This document shows positions 9,270 to 18,156 of a stretch of DNA of 64,000 nucleotides, piece after piece; position 1 is the first letter of the stretch, and every line of letters begins with the position of its first letter. The translations under genes were made by a program, and so were the position numbers. A model generated the notes under the pieces. The model had not been told where the DNA came from. It ran no database searches and was given only the letters and a program-made list of their open reading frames with translations. Source of the stretch: an uncultured Acetatifactor sp. (lineage in GTDB: Bacteria; Bacillota; Clostridia; Lachnospirales; Lachnospiraceae); assembly GCA_947586055.1 (NCBI GenBank), contig CANPXL010000001.1, forward strand, positions 62,001 to 126,000, given 5' to 3'.

Positions 9270-10052
9270 ATGATTTTAGAGGAAATCGCGGCAAAGACTG
9301 CGGAGAGGATCGAGGCAAAAAAACGGCAGTTTCCCTTAAGCGAGCTGAAGGCGGCGGTGGGGGATATGGAGAAAAAGACTGACTTCCCCTTTGAAAAGGC
9401 GCTGGCCGGTTCGGGAATGAGCTTTATCTGCGAGGTGAAAAAGGCTTCTCCCTCCAAGGGAGTCATCGCGGAAAATTTCCCGTACGTCGAGATCGGGAAG
9501 GAATACGAGCGGGCGGGGGCGGACGCTTTGTCCGTCCTCACGGAGCCCTTTTATTTTCAGGGAAGCGACAGTTATCTTGCGGCGATTCGGAAGGAAGTGT
9601 CCCTTCCGCTGCTGCGCAAGGATTTTACGGTGGATGAATACATGCTCTATGAGGCCCGTCAGATCGGCGCCGACGCGGTGCTGCTGATCTGCGCCGTCTT
9701 AAGCCAGACCCAGCTGGAGGAATACGCCGGGATCGCCGGGGAACTGGGACTTTCCGCGCTGGTGGAGGCGCACGACGAAAAAGAAATCCGGATGGCGCTG
9801 AAGGCGGGCGCGAAGGTCATCGGCGTGAACAATCGGAACCTGAAGGATTTTACCGTGGACATTTCCAATTCCCTGCGGCTGCGCAAGCTGGTGCCAGAAG
9901 ACGTCCTGTTTGTGTCCGAGAGCGGCATGAAAACCCGGTCCGACATCGCAAGACTGGAGGAAAACGGGACGGACGCGGTGCTGATCGGGGAAACCCTGAT
10001 GCGAAGCGCCGACAAGGCCGGTATGCTGCGGGAGTTGAGAGGAAAGATATGA
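9270..10052 (+). CDS. trpC: Indole-3-glycerol-phosphate synthase
   Basis: 260-residue TIM barrel that closes the indole ring. Visible family motifs include the catalytic KKASPSKG near the N-terminus, LLRKDF, IGVNNRNL and SESGMKT. It sits 27 bases after trpGD and overlaps trpF by 4 bases. Length and motifs are normal for a monofunctional TrpC. Confidence 0.96.
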   Translation: MILEEIAAKTAERIEAKKRQFPLSELKAAVGDMEKKTDFPFEKALAGSGMSFICEVKKASPSKGVIAENFPYVEIGKEYERAGADALSVLTEPFYFQGSDSYLAAIRKEVSLPLLRKDFTVDEYMLYEARQIGADAVLLICAVLSQTQLEEYAGIAGELGLSALVEAHDEKEIRMALKAGAKVIGVNNRNLKDFTVDISNSLRLRKLVPEDVLFVSESGMKTRSDIARLEENGTDAVLIGETLMRSADKAGMLRELRGKI

Positions 10053-10660
10053 AACAGACCAAAATCAAACTCTGCGGGATGTTCCGGCCGGAGGATATCG
10101 GGTATGTCAATCAGGTAAAGCCGGATTTCTGCGGATTTATACTGGCGGAGGGCTTCCGGAGACAGATCACGGAGGAACAGGCGGCGCGGTTTCGCGAGAC
10201 GCTGGATCCCGGAATCCCGGCGGTGGGCGTTTTCGTGAACAATTCCTGCCGGGAGGTGATTTCTTACCTGCGGAAGGGAATCATACAGATGGCCCAGCTC
10301 CACGGCGGGGAGACCGAAGAGGATATCCGGTTCATCCGGGAGGCGACGGGGAAACCGGTTGTGAAGGCGGTAAAGGTAAGAACCCGGCGGGATGTGGAAG
10401 CATGGCTGGATTCCGACGCAGACTATCTTTTGTTCGACGGGGGAACGGGAGCGGGAAAAGTTTTTGACTGGAATTTGCTGGGCGGCACGGACCGGGATTT
10501 TTTTCTGGCGGGCGGATTGAACCCGGAAAATCTTCGTGAAGCGATCAGGACGATACGGCCGTTTGCGGTGGATTTAAGCTCCGGCATTGAGACGGACGGG
10601 GTAAAGGACCTCGAAAAGATGCGGCGGGTTGTTGAGATCGTGAGAGAATTAAAGATATAA
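10049..10660 (+). CDS. trpF: Phosphoribosylanthranilate isomerase
   Basis: 203-residue TIM barrel doing the Amadori rearrangement between the TrpD and TrpC steps. The N-terminal KLCGMFRPEDI contains the general-base Cys (usual KICG), and the C-terminal DLSSGIE with the catalytic Asp in LLFDGG fit the family. Its ATG overlaps the trpC stop (ATGA), so trpC and trpF are separate but coupled proteins here, unlike the fused enzyme of E. coli. Confidence 0.95.
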   Translation: MKQTKIKLCGMFRPEDIGYVNQVKPDFCGFILAEGFRRQITEEQAARFRETLDPGIPAVGVFVNNSCREVISYLRKGIIQMAQLHGGETEEDIRFIREATGKPVVKAVKVRTRRDVEAWLDSDADYLLFDGGTGAGKVFDWNLLGGTDRDFFLAGGLNPENLREAIRTIRPFAVDLSSGIETDGVKDLEKMRRVVEIVRELKI

Positions 10661-10753
10661 CAGGATGAAGCAGGATGAGCGCGGGAGCGGCGCCTGCAGG
10701 CAGAGTGGCGCAAGACGGACGAACAGGAAAATATGAGAGAAAAGGAGAGCGTT

Positions 10754-11938
10754 ATGAGCAAAGGACGTTACGGGATCTACGGAGGACAGTACATTTCCGA
10801 GACTCTGATGAACGAACTGATCCATCTGGAGGAATGTTATGAGAATTATAAGAACGATCCGGAATTTCAGAGGGAACTTGACACCCTGAACAGAGAGTAC
10901 GCAGGCAGACCTTCTCTTCTGTATTATGCGGAGAAAATGACAAAGGATCTTGGAGGGGCAAAGATCTATCTGAAAAGGGAAGACCTGAACCATACGGGAT
11001 CCCATAAGATCAACAACGTGCTGGGGCAGGCGCTTCTGGCAAAGCGGATGGGAAAGACGCGTATCATCGCGGAGACCGGCGCGGGACAGCACGGAGTCGC
11101 AACGGCGACGGCAGCGGCGCTGCTGGGAATGGAATGCGAGATCTATATGGGGAAGGAGGACACGGTGCGTCAGGCTCTGAATGTGTACCGCATGGAGCTT
11201 CTGGGCGCGAAGGTGCATCCTGTGACAACGGGAACGCAGACGCTGAAGGACGCGGTCAACGAATGCATGAGAGAGTGGACGAACCGGGTGGACGATACGC
11301 TTTATGTGCTGGGTTCCGTTATGGGGCCCCACCCTTTTCCCATGATCGTGCGTGACTTCCAGAGCGTGATCAGCAGAGAGGCGAAGGCGCAGATTCTGGA
11401 GAAGGAAGGGAAGCTTCCAGCGGCCGTGGTGGCCTGCGTGGGAGGGGGAAGCAATTCCATGGGCGCTTTCTATAACTTTATCGAAGACAAAGAGGTGGAG
11501 CTGATCGGATGCGAGGCGGCGGGAAAAGGCGTGGATACGGCCTTTACGGCAGCTACCATCGCAACGGGAAGCCTTGGGATCTTCCACGGTATGAAATCTT
11601 ATTTCTGTCAGGATGAGTACGGGCAGATCGCGCCGGTTTATTCGATCTCCGCCGGATTGGATTATCCGGGCATCGGACCGGAGCATGCATATCTCCACGA
11701 TATCGGCAGGGCGCAGTACGTTCCGATCACCGACGACGAGGCGGTGGACGCCTTTGAATATCTGGCGCGCACCGAGGGCATTATCTGTGCCATTGAGAGC
11801 GCCCACGCCGTGGCGCATGTAAAAAAGATTGCAAAGAATTACAGGCCGGATCAGAGCATCATTATCTGTCTGTCGGGACGGGGAGACAAGGATGTAGCGG
11901 CAATCGCAAGATACAGGGGGGTGGATATCCATGAGTAA
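10754..11938 (+). CDS. trpB: Tryptophan synthase beta chain
   Basis: 394 residues, PLP-dependent; condenses indole with serine. The PLP lysine is Lys85 in [10 protein letters not shown], and the phosphate loop VGGGSNSMG and the monovalent-ion/indole region ETGAGQHG are intact. It is a standard TrpB1-type subunit that channels indole from TrpA. Start 10754 has AAAGGAGAG seven bases upstream; an in-frame ATG at 10733 lacks a site. It overlaps trpA by 8 bases. Confidence 0.97.
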   Translation: MSKGRYGIYGGQYISETLMNELIHLEECYENYKNDPEFQRELDTLNREYAGRPSLLYYAEKMTKDLGGAKIYLKREDLNHTGSHKINNVLGQALLAKRMGKTRIIAETGAGQHGVATATAAALLGMECEIYMGKEDTVRQALNVYRMELLGAKVHPVTTGTQTLKDAVNECMREWTNRVDDTLYVLGSVMGPHPFPMIVRDFQSVISREAKAQILEKEGKLPAAVVACVGGGSNSMGAFYNFIEDKEVELIGCEAAGKGVDTAFTAATIATGSLGIFHGMKSYFCQDEYGQIAPVYSISAGLDYPGIGPEHAYLHDIGRAQYVPITDDEAVDAFEYLARTEGIICAIESAHAVAHVKKIAKNYRPDQSIIICLSGRGDKDVAAIARYRGVDIHE

Positions 11939-12716
11939 CAGGCTGAAGAAGGTTTTTGACACGCCGAATAAAAAAGCGTTTATCGCGTTTCTCACCGCCG
12001 GAGATCCCACGGCGGACTGTACGGTGGAATGTATTCTGGAGATGGAACGGGCCGGCGCGGATCTGGTGGAGATTGGGATCCCCTTTTCCGATCCCACGGC
12101 CGAGGGGGTTGTGATCCAGGACGCCAACATCAGGGCGCTGAAGAACGGAATGACCACGGACGGCGCCTTTGAGATCGTCCGCAGGGTGCGGGAGAAGTCT
12201 CAGATCCCGCTGGCGTTCATGACTTATGCAAACCCGGTGTTCCATTACGGTTACGACAGATTTTTTGCAAAATGCAGGGAGCTGGGAGTGGACGCCATCA
12301 TCGTTCCCGACATGCCCTTTGAAGAAAAGCGGGAGATGGAAGAGCCCGCAAATGCTCATGATGTGGCGGTGATCTCCATGATCGCGCCGACTTCCGAGAG
12401 CAGGATCCGGGAAATCGCTTCGGAGGCAAAGGGTTTTCTCTATGTGGTGTCCTCCATGGGCGTCACGGGGGTACGCAGCGAGATCAGGACCGACCTGGGC
12501 GCGATCGTGGAGAGCATCCGCAAGGTGACGGATATTCCCTGCGCCGTGGGATTCGGCATCAGCACGCCGGAGCAGGCGAAGGCGATGGCGGAGGTTTCCG
12601 ACGGGGCTATCGTAGGCAGCGCCATTGTAAAGATCATTGCAAAGTACGGGGAGAAAGCCGCGCCGGAAGTCTACCGGTATGTGAAGAGCATGAAGGATGC
12701 CGTCGCACAGGTTTAA
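11931..12716 (+). CDS. trpA: Tryptophan synthase alpha chain
   Basis: 261-residue TIM barrel that splits indole-3-glycerol phosphate and passes indole to TrpB. Glu47 in [10 protein letters not shown] matches the catalytic Glu49 of E. coli. The second catalytic residue, Asp60 in E. coli (LADG), is Glu58 here (TAEG). The change keeps the acid and is probably functional. It is the last gene of the operon; no clear terminator was found after it. Confidence 0.95.
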   Translation: MSNRLKKVFDTPNKKAFIAFLTAGDPTADCTVECILEMERAGADLVEIGIPFSDPTAEGVVIQDANIRALKNGMTTDGAFEIVRRVREKSQIPLAFMTYANPVFHYGYDRFFAKCRELGVDAIIVPDMPFEEKREMEEPANAHDVAVISMIAPTSESRIREIASEAKGFLYVVSSMGVTGVRSEIRTDLGAIVESIRKVTDIPCAVGFGISTPEQAKAMAEVSDGAIVGSAIVKIIAKYGEKAAPEVYRYVKSMKDAVAQV

Positions 12717-12831
12717 AGAAAAGGCGTGGAATGAAATGTATGAAAATCTTTACAGGTGGGAATGAATTTGTTAAGATGGGGACAGGAACGGTAAACGACG
12801 GATCATAAGATTCTCTGAGGTGGTGTATGTT

Positions 12832-13128
12832 ATGAAAACGGAAAGCAAAGCGGTACGGATTTTGTTCTTTATAAGGATGATCCTTTGGATCATAGCGCTC
12901 GCCGCAACCGTTTACTGGATCTACTGGTCGTTTAAGCTGTACGCCCTTGGCTATTACGATGTCTATGAATACAGCGGTTATCTGCGGCCGATCCTGGGGA
13001 GAGGGCTGCTGATCTCTTTCGGAAGTCTGGGCGTCAGCCTGATCCTGCGCGGGATCAGCGACAGAATCAAAAAGCGCCGGGACAGACAGGCTCATCAGGA
13101 CGAAACATCGGCAGTTGAGCAGCGGTGA
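12832..13128 (+). CDS. Small membrane protein of unknown function
   Basis: 98 residues with two predicted membrane spans (about residues 9-33 and 57-78) and a basic, hydrophilic C-terminus (KKRRDRQ). No family is recognised. Start 12832 has CTGAGGTGG nine bases upstream; the in-frame GTG at 12820 overlaps that site. It lies 115 bases after trpA and may be read by transcription running out of the trp operon. Positive-inside charge suggests both ends face the cytoplasm. Confidence 0.65.
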   Translation: MKTESKAVRILFFIRMILWIIALAATVYWIYWSFKLYALGYYDVYEYSGYLRPILGRGLLISFGSLGVSLILRGISDRIKKRRDRQAHQDETSAVEQR

Positions 13129-13206
13129 ATGACACCATTGCATAAAGCATGACAACAACATTAACTGGATTTGCACATACGCCGGGGCACGGGGAAATTT
13201 CATTGC

Positions 13207-13284
13207 CACAACGGAGAAGCCGCAAAAATAGCCGTGGACACGGTGCGGCAATACAGAGGGAACGCGCTGATTAACATGGGATAA
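13207..13284 (+). pseudogene. Possible remnant of a 2-hydroxyacid dehydrogenase C-terminus
   Basis: A 25-codon open stretch without a start (EAAKIAVDTVRQY then NALINMG and stop) reads like the last helix and tail of D-2-hydroxyacid dehydrogenases. A neighbouring frame just upstream gives NFIATTEK, which would continue it if one frameshift were repaired near 13215. This is pattern recall, not an alignment; the segment may be chance. Confidence 0.25.
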
Positions 13285-13333
13285 CATCTGTCATCTTCGG
13301 GAGATGCAGGACAGAGCGGACGTCGTGCCGTGT

Positions 13334-13599
13334 TCAGTATTGGTCTAATATGTCATGATGTCCCACATCGACCAGGATAATCAACATGTCCCCCTCATAG
13401 TACCAGATGATGCGAACGTCCATATTGACGCTGCACTCGAACAAATTCTTTGTGCCCTGGATGCGTTTGGTGCGGAGAGACGGATGCATGGGATTTTCGG
13501 CAAGGAGACTGAGTTTGCTTTGAAGCTGCTTTTCTCCTGCGCGTTCAGATTTTTAAAATGTTTTTCAAACCGTTTGGTAAAGGTAATCTGATACGCCAT
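13334..13599 (-). pseudogene. RelE/ParE-family toxin, frameshifted
   Basis: The ATG at 13599 overlaps the antitoxin stop (TGATG). The frame reads AYQITFTKRFEKHFKNLN, then loses register at a run of four A (plus-strand T4 at 13530-13533). Restoring one A gives a continuous protein of about 88 residues ending in IIWYYEGDMLIILVDVGHHD, the classic end of RelE-superfamily mRNA interferases. As written the toxin is truncated and changes frame after about 25 residues. It is either a real inactivating deletion or a base missed in the assembly. The intact antitoxin next to it means loss of the toxin would be harmless. Confidence 0.8.
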
Positions 13600-13859
13600 C
13601 AATCCGCCTCCAATTTTGCAAACAGAGCATCTACGCTGTCAAAGACAGGCTGTTCGCCGGAGGCAATCTTGGCTTTTACTTCTCCCAACTCGCCGCGGAG
13701 TTCATCGAGATATTTCTTCGGGTAAACAACAACCGGCAACATGCAGATGGTTCCGTCCTTCTCGAAAATATCCAGTTTGTCGCCCTCGGAAAGTCCCAGT
13801 TTGACAATGATTTCCTTTGGAATGGTGATCTGCGACTTTTGACGTAATTCGGCCAACAT
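13599..13859 (-). CDS. AbrB/MazE-fold antitoxin
   Basis: 86 residues. The N-terminal 45 residues form a SpoVT/AbrB swapped-hairpin domain (QKSQITIPKEIIVKLGLSEG...). The C-terminal helix (about 48-84) is acidic and suited to wrapping a toxin. It has GAAGGAG before the ATG and its own promoter, and its stop overlaps the toxin start, the standard antitoxin-first arrangement. It probably represses its own operon. Pairing an AbrB-type antitoxin with a RelE-type toxin is a known mix-and-match arrangement. Confidence 0.88.
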   Translation of the reverse strand: MLAELRQKSQITIPKEIIVKLGLSEGDKLDIFEKDGTICMLPVVVYPKKYLDELRGELGEVKAKIASGEQPVFDSVDALFAKLEAD

Positions 13860-13916
13860 ATAATTATCTCCTTCACTTTGAGATGGAAAGTAGGAAAATC
13901 CAACTCTCTTACTAAT

Positions 13917-13945
13917 AGTATATCCTGTTTCTTTAGGTTATGCAA
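13917..13945 (-). promoter_or_regulatory. Promoter of the toxin-antitoxin operon
   Basis: On the minus strand TTGCAT (13945-13940), 17-base spacer, TATACT (13922-13917), about 58 bases before the antitoxin ATG. Confidence 0.65.
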
Positions 13946-14010
13946 GGGGAAAAATTTAAAAATGAATTATAATTTAAATACTTTTGGAAGTATTGATTAT
14001 GAGAAAAAAA

Positions 14011-14039
14011 TTGTTGTGCAGGGCAAATCGGATTATACT
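14011..14039 (+). promoter_or_regulatory. Promoter of the nitrilase-family gene
   Basis: TTGTTG (14011-14016), 17-base spacer, TATACT (14034-14039). A 7-base inverted repeat AATACTT/AAGTATT (13977-13994) lies just upstream and could be an operator. Confidence 0.5.
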
Positions 14040-14062
14040 TGCAGAGGACTCTGAAAACAAAT

Positions 14063-14908
14063 ATGAAAATGAAGATTGCATTTTTACAGATCCTGCCGGG
14101 AAAGAGCCTGGATGAGAATTTTTTGACAGGAAAGAAAGCCTGTATGGAAGCAAAGGAAAAGGGGGCGGACATAGCTCTTTTTCCGGAGATGTGGAGCGAC
14201 GGGTACGATCTGCCGCAGGATCATCAAAAATTAAATACGCTTGCCATTGAAAGGGAGAGCGCCTTTTTAAATGGCTTCCGTGATCTTGCGTCAGAATTGC
14301 AGATGGCGATAGGAATAACATTTCTGGAAGCGCATCGTCCGAAGCCGCTGAATTCCGTTATCTTTTTCGACAGAACAGGCAGGGAGATCCTTCATTATTC
14401 AAAGGTGCATACCTGCGCTTTTGATCTTGAAAAAGTATTGGATGGCGGGGATGATTTTTATACCGCAGATCTGGATTTTGGAAGAGGAACCGTAAAGATT
14501 GGTTCTATGATCTGTTTTGACAGAGAATTTCCGGAGAGCGCGAGAATCTTAATGCTGAAAGGAGCGGAACTTATCCTGGCTCCCAACGCGTGTCCCATGG
14601 AAATCAACAGATTGTCCGCTTTGAGGGCAAGGGCGTATGAAAACATGGTTGCAGTGGCGACCTGCAATTATCCGGAGGGACATCCCGACTGCAACGGACA
14701 TTCCACTCTTTTTGACGGCGTCCCGTGGCAGGCTGAAGGGGTCAGAGACATGTGCGTTTTTGAAGCTCCGGGAGCCCCCGGCGTTTACGTCGCCGAGCTC
14801 GATCTGGACAGGCTCCGGGCTCATAGAAGCAGCGATGTCATGGGTGACAGGTTCAGACGTCCTGACAAATATGATATTTTGTCGGATGACAATGTCCGCG
14901 GAATGTGA
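14063..14908 (+). CDS. Carbon-nitrogen hydrolase (nitrilase superfamily)
   Basis: 281 residues with the full catalytic set: Glu42 in FPEMW, Lys114 in HYSKVH and the nucleophile Cys151 in MICFDREFPES. Such enzymes hydrolyse amide or carbamoyl bonds; the closest functional groups are omega-amidase/N-carbamoylputrescine amidase types, but the substrate cannot be read from sequence. Start 14063 (MKMKIAF) is preferred; the upstream TTG at 14039 falls in the promoter. The gene is divergent from the toxin-antitoxin pair and stands alone. Confidence 0.88.
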   Translation: MKMKIAFLQILPGKSLDENFLTGKKACMEAKEKGADIALFPEMWSDGYDLPQDHQKLNTLAIERESAFLNGFRDLASELQMAIGITFLEAHRPKPLNSVIFFDRTGREILHYSKVHTCAFDLEKVLDGGDDFYTADLDFGRGTVKIGSMICFDREFPESARILMLKGAELILAPNACPMEINRLSALRARAYENMVAVATCNYPEGHPDCNGHSTLFDGVPWQAEGVRDMCVFEAPGAPGVYVAELDLDRLRAHRSSDVMGDRFRRPDKYDILSDDNVRGM

Positions 14909-15038
14909 TATCGTAACAGTTCCGCCCGCGCCATTTGCAAAGCCGCATTGACGCGCCATCCGGCGCCGTGCCCCTGCCTTTGCTCATGAAAGGGTCAATT
15001 AAAGGTCCTGAAGGGCTCATGAAATGGCAAATTTTGTG

Positions 15039-15067
15039 TTGACAAAACAGGATGCGTCAGGTATAAT
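15039..15067 (+). promoter_or_regulatory. Strong promoter of yceD-rpmF
   Basis: TTGACA (15039-15044), 17-base spacer, TATAAT (15062-15067): both boxes match the sigma-A consensus perfectly. Confidence 0.92.
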
Positions 15068-15117
15068 GGCCTAGTGTGCATGAAATGCGCGCAGAAACTG
15101 TACCTGCAGGAGTCGCT

Positions 15118-15639
15118 ATGCTGATTGATTTGTCCGATGTCCTGACAAAGGAAGGCAAGGTGGAAAAGGCGGAAACGCCGCTGGAGATGACAGTCTTTGA
15201 CGGCGGGAGAGGAAGCTTTCCGATTCTGGAGAAATCGCCGGTTTCTTTTGAATTTGCGAACGTAAAGAAAGGAAAGGCGAGGATCCGGGGAAAGGCGGAA
15301 TTTGTGTTTGCCGCTGCCTGTGACCGATGCCTGACGGAGGTTCCCGTAAAGCTTGCGCTTGATTTCGACAGACCCGTGGCCGCTTCGGATGCGGAGGAGG
15401 ACGAGGAGACGGATGACAGAAGCTTTATGGACGGCTGTCAGCTGAATACAGAGACTTTTGTGTACAACGAGATCATGGAAAACTGGCCTGCGAAGATTCT
15501 GTGCAGGGATGACTGCAGGGGGCTATGCCCCGTTTGCGGACAGAATCGGAATATGGGGGATTGTGGATGTGATACCTTCGTTCCCGACCCGCGTATGGCA
15601 GCGATACAGGATATTTTCAAGCGCGATAAGGAGGTGTAA
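15118..15639 (+). CDS. yceD: YceD family protein (DUF177)
   Basis: 173 residues. DUF177 proteins are co-transcribed with rpmF across bacteria and are linked to 23S rRNA accumulation. Two paired-cysteine sites are visible: CDRC in the middle and the CRGLCPVCG / CGC region near the C-terminus, probably binding zinc. Start 15118 is set by GCAGGAG eight bases upstream; an in-frame start at 15076 would lie almost at the transcription start. Only two bases separate it from rpmF. Confidence 0.88.
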   Translation: MLIDLSDVLTKEGKVEKAETPLEMTVFDGGRGSFPILEKSPVSFEFANVKKGKARIRGKAEFVFAAACDRCLTEVPVKLALDFDRPVAASDAEEDEETDDRSFMDGCQLNTETFVYNEIMENWPAKILCRDDCRGLCPVCGQNRNMGDCGCDTFVPDPRMAAIQDIFKRDKEV

Positions 15640-15641
15640 CG

Positions 15642-15821
15642 ATGTCCATTTGTCCCAAGAATAAATCTTCCAAAGGCAGAAGAGATAAGAGACGCGCAAA
15701 CTGGAAGATGACCGCGCCCAAGCTGGTGAAATGCAGCAAGTGCGGCGCCCTCATGGTTCCCCACAGAGTTTGCAGAGCCTGCGGTTCTTACAACAAGAAG
15801 CAGGTCATTAATGTCGATTAA
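15642..15821 (+). CDS. rpmF: Large-subunit ribosomal protein bL32
   Basis: 59 residues (SICPKNKSSKGRRDKRRA...). It contains the zinc-binding CSKCG and CRACG pairs, so it is the zinc (C+) form of L32. AAGGAGG precedes the ATG, and a clear terminator follows. The order yceD-rpmF-plsX-acpP is the classical link between ribosome and fatty-acid synthesis genes. Confidence 0.97.
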   Translation: MSICPKNKSSKGRRDKRRANWKMTAPKLVKCSKCGALMVPHRVCRACGSYNKKQVINVD

Positions 15822-15842
15822 TCCGGAAGATCCTGAAAGAAG

Positions 15843-15883
15843 ACTGTCACATCAGCCGAGAACGGTTAATGTGACAGTTTTTT
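15843..15883 (+). terminator. Rho-independent terminator after rpmF
   Basis: Stem ACTGTCACAT (15843-15852) with ATGTGACAGT (15869-15878), then six T. It separates rpmF from plsX. Confidence 0.9.
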
Positions 15884-16019
15884 GTAGTACACGGCGTTTT
15901 TTCATAAATAATTGTTGCCATGTATTCCCGAATGTAATATACTATCCATGATGCGGCGGTCTGATCTGTTGCCTTTGAAACGAAATGTTACATTTACTGA
16001 ACGCCGGAAAACGTTGTGC

Positions 16020-16048
16020 TTGATTTTTGGAAAGCGGTTTAGTATAGT
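16020..16048 (+). promoter_or_regulatory. Promoter of plsX-acpP operon
   Basis: TTGATT (16020-16025), 17-base spacer, TATAGT (16043-16048); the plsX ribosome site AGGAAGG follows at 16054. Confidence 0.75.
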
Positions 16049-16069
16049 TTAAGTAGGAAGGTAAACGGA

Positions 16070-17080
16070 ATGTCAGAAATGGTGAATGTGGCTGTAGACG
16101 CCATGGGCGGCGACAATGCTCCCGCAGAGGTAGTGAAGGGCACCGTGGAGGCCGTCGGAGAAGACAAACGTGTCAGGATATTTCTGGTTGGCAGGGAGCC
16201 TGTGATCCGGGAAGAGTTAGGGAAATATACTTACGATACGGAACGGATCGAAGTTGTGCACACTTCGGAAGTGATCGAGACGGGCGAGCCGCCTGTGATG
16301 GCAATTCGGACGAAAAAGGATTCTTCCATTGTAAAATGTATGCAGATGGTGAAGGAAGGCCGGTGTGACGCTCTTGTTTCGGCCGGAAGCACCGGCGCCA
16401 TTCTTGTGGGCGGACAGGTCATTGTCGGACGGATCAAGGGCGTGGAGAGGCCGCCTCTCGCGCCGGTGATTCCCAGCGCGAAGGGCGTCAGCCTGCTTTT
16501 GGACTGCGGCGCGAATGTGGACGCGAGACCTTCGCAGCTTCTGCAGTTTGCAAAGATGGGCAGCATCTACATGGAGAGCGTTATCGGGGTCCATAACCCA
16601 AGGGTCGGTCTGGTCAATATCGGCGTGGAAGAGGAAAAAGGCAACGCGCTGACGAAAGAGACATATCCTCTTTTGCAGAACTGCCCGGAGATCAATTTTA
16701 TTGGAAATGTGGAAGCGAGAGACATCCCTCTCGGCGTGGCGGACGTGCTGGTCTGCGAAGCCTTTGTGGGAAATGTGGTGCTGAAAATGCTGGAAGGAGT
16801 AAGCGGCGTTCTGATCTCAAAGATCAAGGAGGGAATGATGGGTTCCCTTCGCAGTAAGATCGGCGCGCTGCTGGTAAAGCCGGCGTTAAAAAATACGCTG
16901 AAGAGTTTTGATACCAAGGAGTACGGCGGGGCGCCGCTTCTGGGCCTGAACGGGCTTGTGGTCAAAACGCACGGGAGCAGCAAGGCCATTGAGATCCGCC
17001 ATTCTATCCTGCAGTGCATCGCGTTTAAAGAGCAGAATATCATTGGAAAAATCAAAGACCAGATTGTTCTGGGTGATTAA
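16070..17080 (+). CDS. plsX: Phosphate acyltransferase PlsX
   Basis: 336 residues, standard length. It makes acyl-phosphate from acyl-ACP for the PlsY step of phosphatidic acid synthesis; it is a peripheral membrane enzyme. The N-terminal [12 protein letters not shown] signature and the internal SAGSTGA segment are diagnostic. The partner acyltransferase PlsY is in this window at 53354 and the acyl carrier follows 20 bases downstream. Confidence 0.97.
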   Translation: MSEMVNVAVDAMGGDNAPAEVVKGTVEAVGEDKRVRIFLVGREPVIREELGKYTYDTERIEVVHTSEVIETGEPPVMAIRTKKDSSIVKCMQMVKEGRCDALVSAGSTGAILVGGQVIVGRIKGVERPPLAPVIPSAKGVSLLLDCGANVDARPSQLLQFAKMGSIYMESVIGVHNPRVGLVNIGVEEEKGNALTKETYPLLQNCPEINFIGNVEARDIPLGVADVLVCEAFVGNVVLKMLEGVSGVLISKIKEGMMGSLRSKIGALLVKPALKNTLKSFDTKEYGGAPLLGLNGLVVKTHGSSKAIEIRHSILQCIAFKEQNIIGKIKDQIVLGD

Positions 17081-17100
17081 ATAAGAAAGAAGGAAACGTT

Positions 17101-17331
17101 ATGGAATTTGAAAAGCTGAAGAAGGTAATTGCCGAGGTACTCAACGTCGATCCCGACGAGATCACCATGGAGACCACCTTTATGGATGATCTTGGAGCGG
17201 ACTCTCTGGATGTGTTCCAGATCATCATGGGGATTGAGGAGGAATTCGATATCGAGATCCCCGCCGAAAAGGCCGAGAAGATCAGCACCGTTGAGGAAGC
17301 GGTGGAGCTGATCAAGAGCGCGTTGAGCTGA
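17101..17331 (+). CDS. acpP: Acyl carrier protein
   Basis: 76 residues, acidic. Ser35 in GADSLD is the 4'-phosphopantetheine attachment site. It carries acyl chains in fatty-acid synthesis and donates them to PlsX, its upstream neighbour. Confidence 0.97.
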   Translation: MEFEKLKKVIAEVLNVDPDEITMETTFMDDLGADSLDVFQIIMGIEEEFDIEIPAEKAEKISTVEEAVELIKSALS

Positions 17332-17442
17332 ATGGAAGCTGTTGTCTGCCGTTGCTGAGAGCAGTCCGCCGTGGGTAATCCGCCAAGCGTACTGCTCCTT
17401 TACTTTGAAAGGGCCGCCGCGGGGCGGCAGAGTGTGGGAAAG

Positions 17443-18156
17443 ATGCGCGAAGGTTATACCTTGAAGACGTTGGAAGAGCGCATAGGTTATCGGTTCCGGG
17501 ACGAGGCGCTGTTGAGACAGGCCCTGACCCACAGCTCTTTTTCCAACGAACAGAAGATCAATAAATCCAGGAACTATGAGAGACTGGAGTTTCTGGGCGA
17601 TGCGGTGCTGGAACTGGTGTCCAGCGAATTTCTCTACAGGGAATACCCGGAGCTCCCGGAGGGGGAACTGACAAAACAGAGGGCGGCCATGGTGTGCGAA
17701 CCGGCGCTGGCCTTCTGCGCCAGAGATCTGGAACTGGGAGAGTTTCTGCGCCTTGGCAGAGGCGAAGAGAGCACAGGGGGCAGAAACCGCGACAGTATTA
17801 CCTCCGACGTCATGGAAGCTGTGATCGGCGCCATTTATCTCGACGGCGGCATGGACTGTGCAAAGGCTTTTATTGACAGGTTCATTCTGGCGGATCTGGA
17901 GGACCGGCAGCTGTTTTACGACAGCAAGAGCAGTCTTCAGGAACTGGCTCAGGGAGAGTTTAAGAAGGAGATCAGCTACGAACTTCTGGAGGAAAGCGGG
18001 CCGGAGCACAACAAGGTATTCCGGGCGGCGGTCCGTGTGGGCGAAGAGGTTCTGGGCGAAGGCCGGGGGAGAACGAAGAAGGCGGCGGAGCAGGAGGCCG
18101 CATATCAGGCGCTGCTTCGGCTGAGGGAAAGAGGACATGTATTTAAAAAACATTGA
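17443..18156 (+). CDS. rnc: Ribonuclease III
   Basis: 237 residues. Cuts double-stranded RNA, including rRNA precursors. The catalytic signature ERLEFLGDAVLE and the second acidic cluster (DVMEAVIGAIYLD) are in the N-terminal domain; the C-terminal third is a double-stranded RNA-binding domain (GRGRTKKAAEQEAA). Start 17443 is chosen because homologues begin close to the LEERIGY segment; a GTG at 17371 would add an unrelated tail, and the ribosome site is weak for both. The 3' end overlaps smc by 20 bases. Confidence 0.95.
   Translation: MREGYTLKTLEERIGYRFRDEALLRQALTHSSFSNEQKINKSRNYERLEFLGDAVLELVSSEFLYREYPELPEGELTKQRAAMVCEPALAFCARDLELGEFLRLGRGEESTGGRNRDSITSDVMEAVIGAIYLDGGMDCAKAFIDRFILADLEDRQLFYDSKSSLQELAQGEFKKEISYELLEESGPEHNKVFRAAVRVGEEVLGEGRGRTKKAAEQEAAYQALLRLRERGHVFKKH

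Noticed and set aside
10649..12157. 502-residue open frame on the minus strand
   Set aside because: It lies fully across trpB and trpA, has no ribosome site and a His/Arg/Leu-rich composition typical of antisense shadows in G+C-rich genes.
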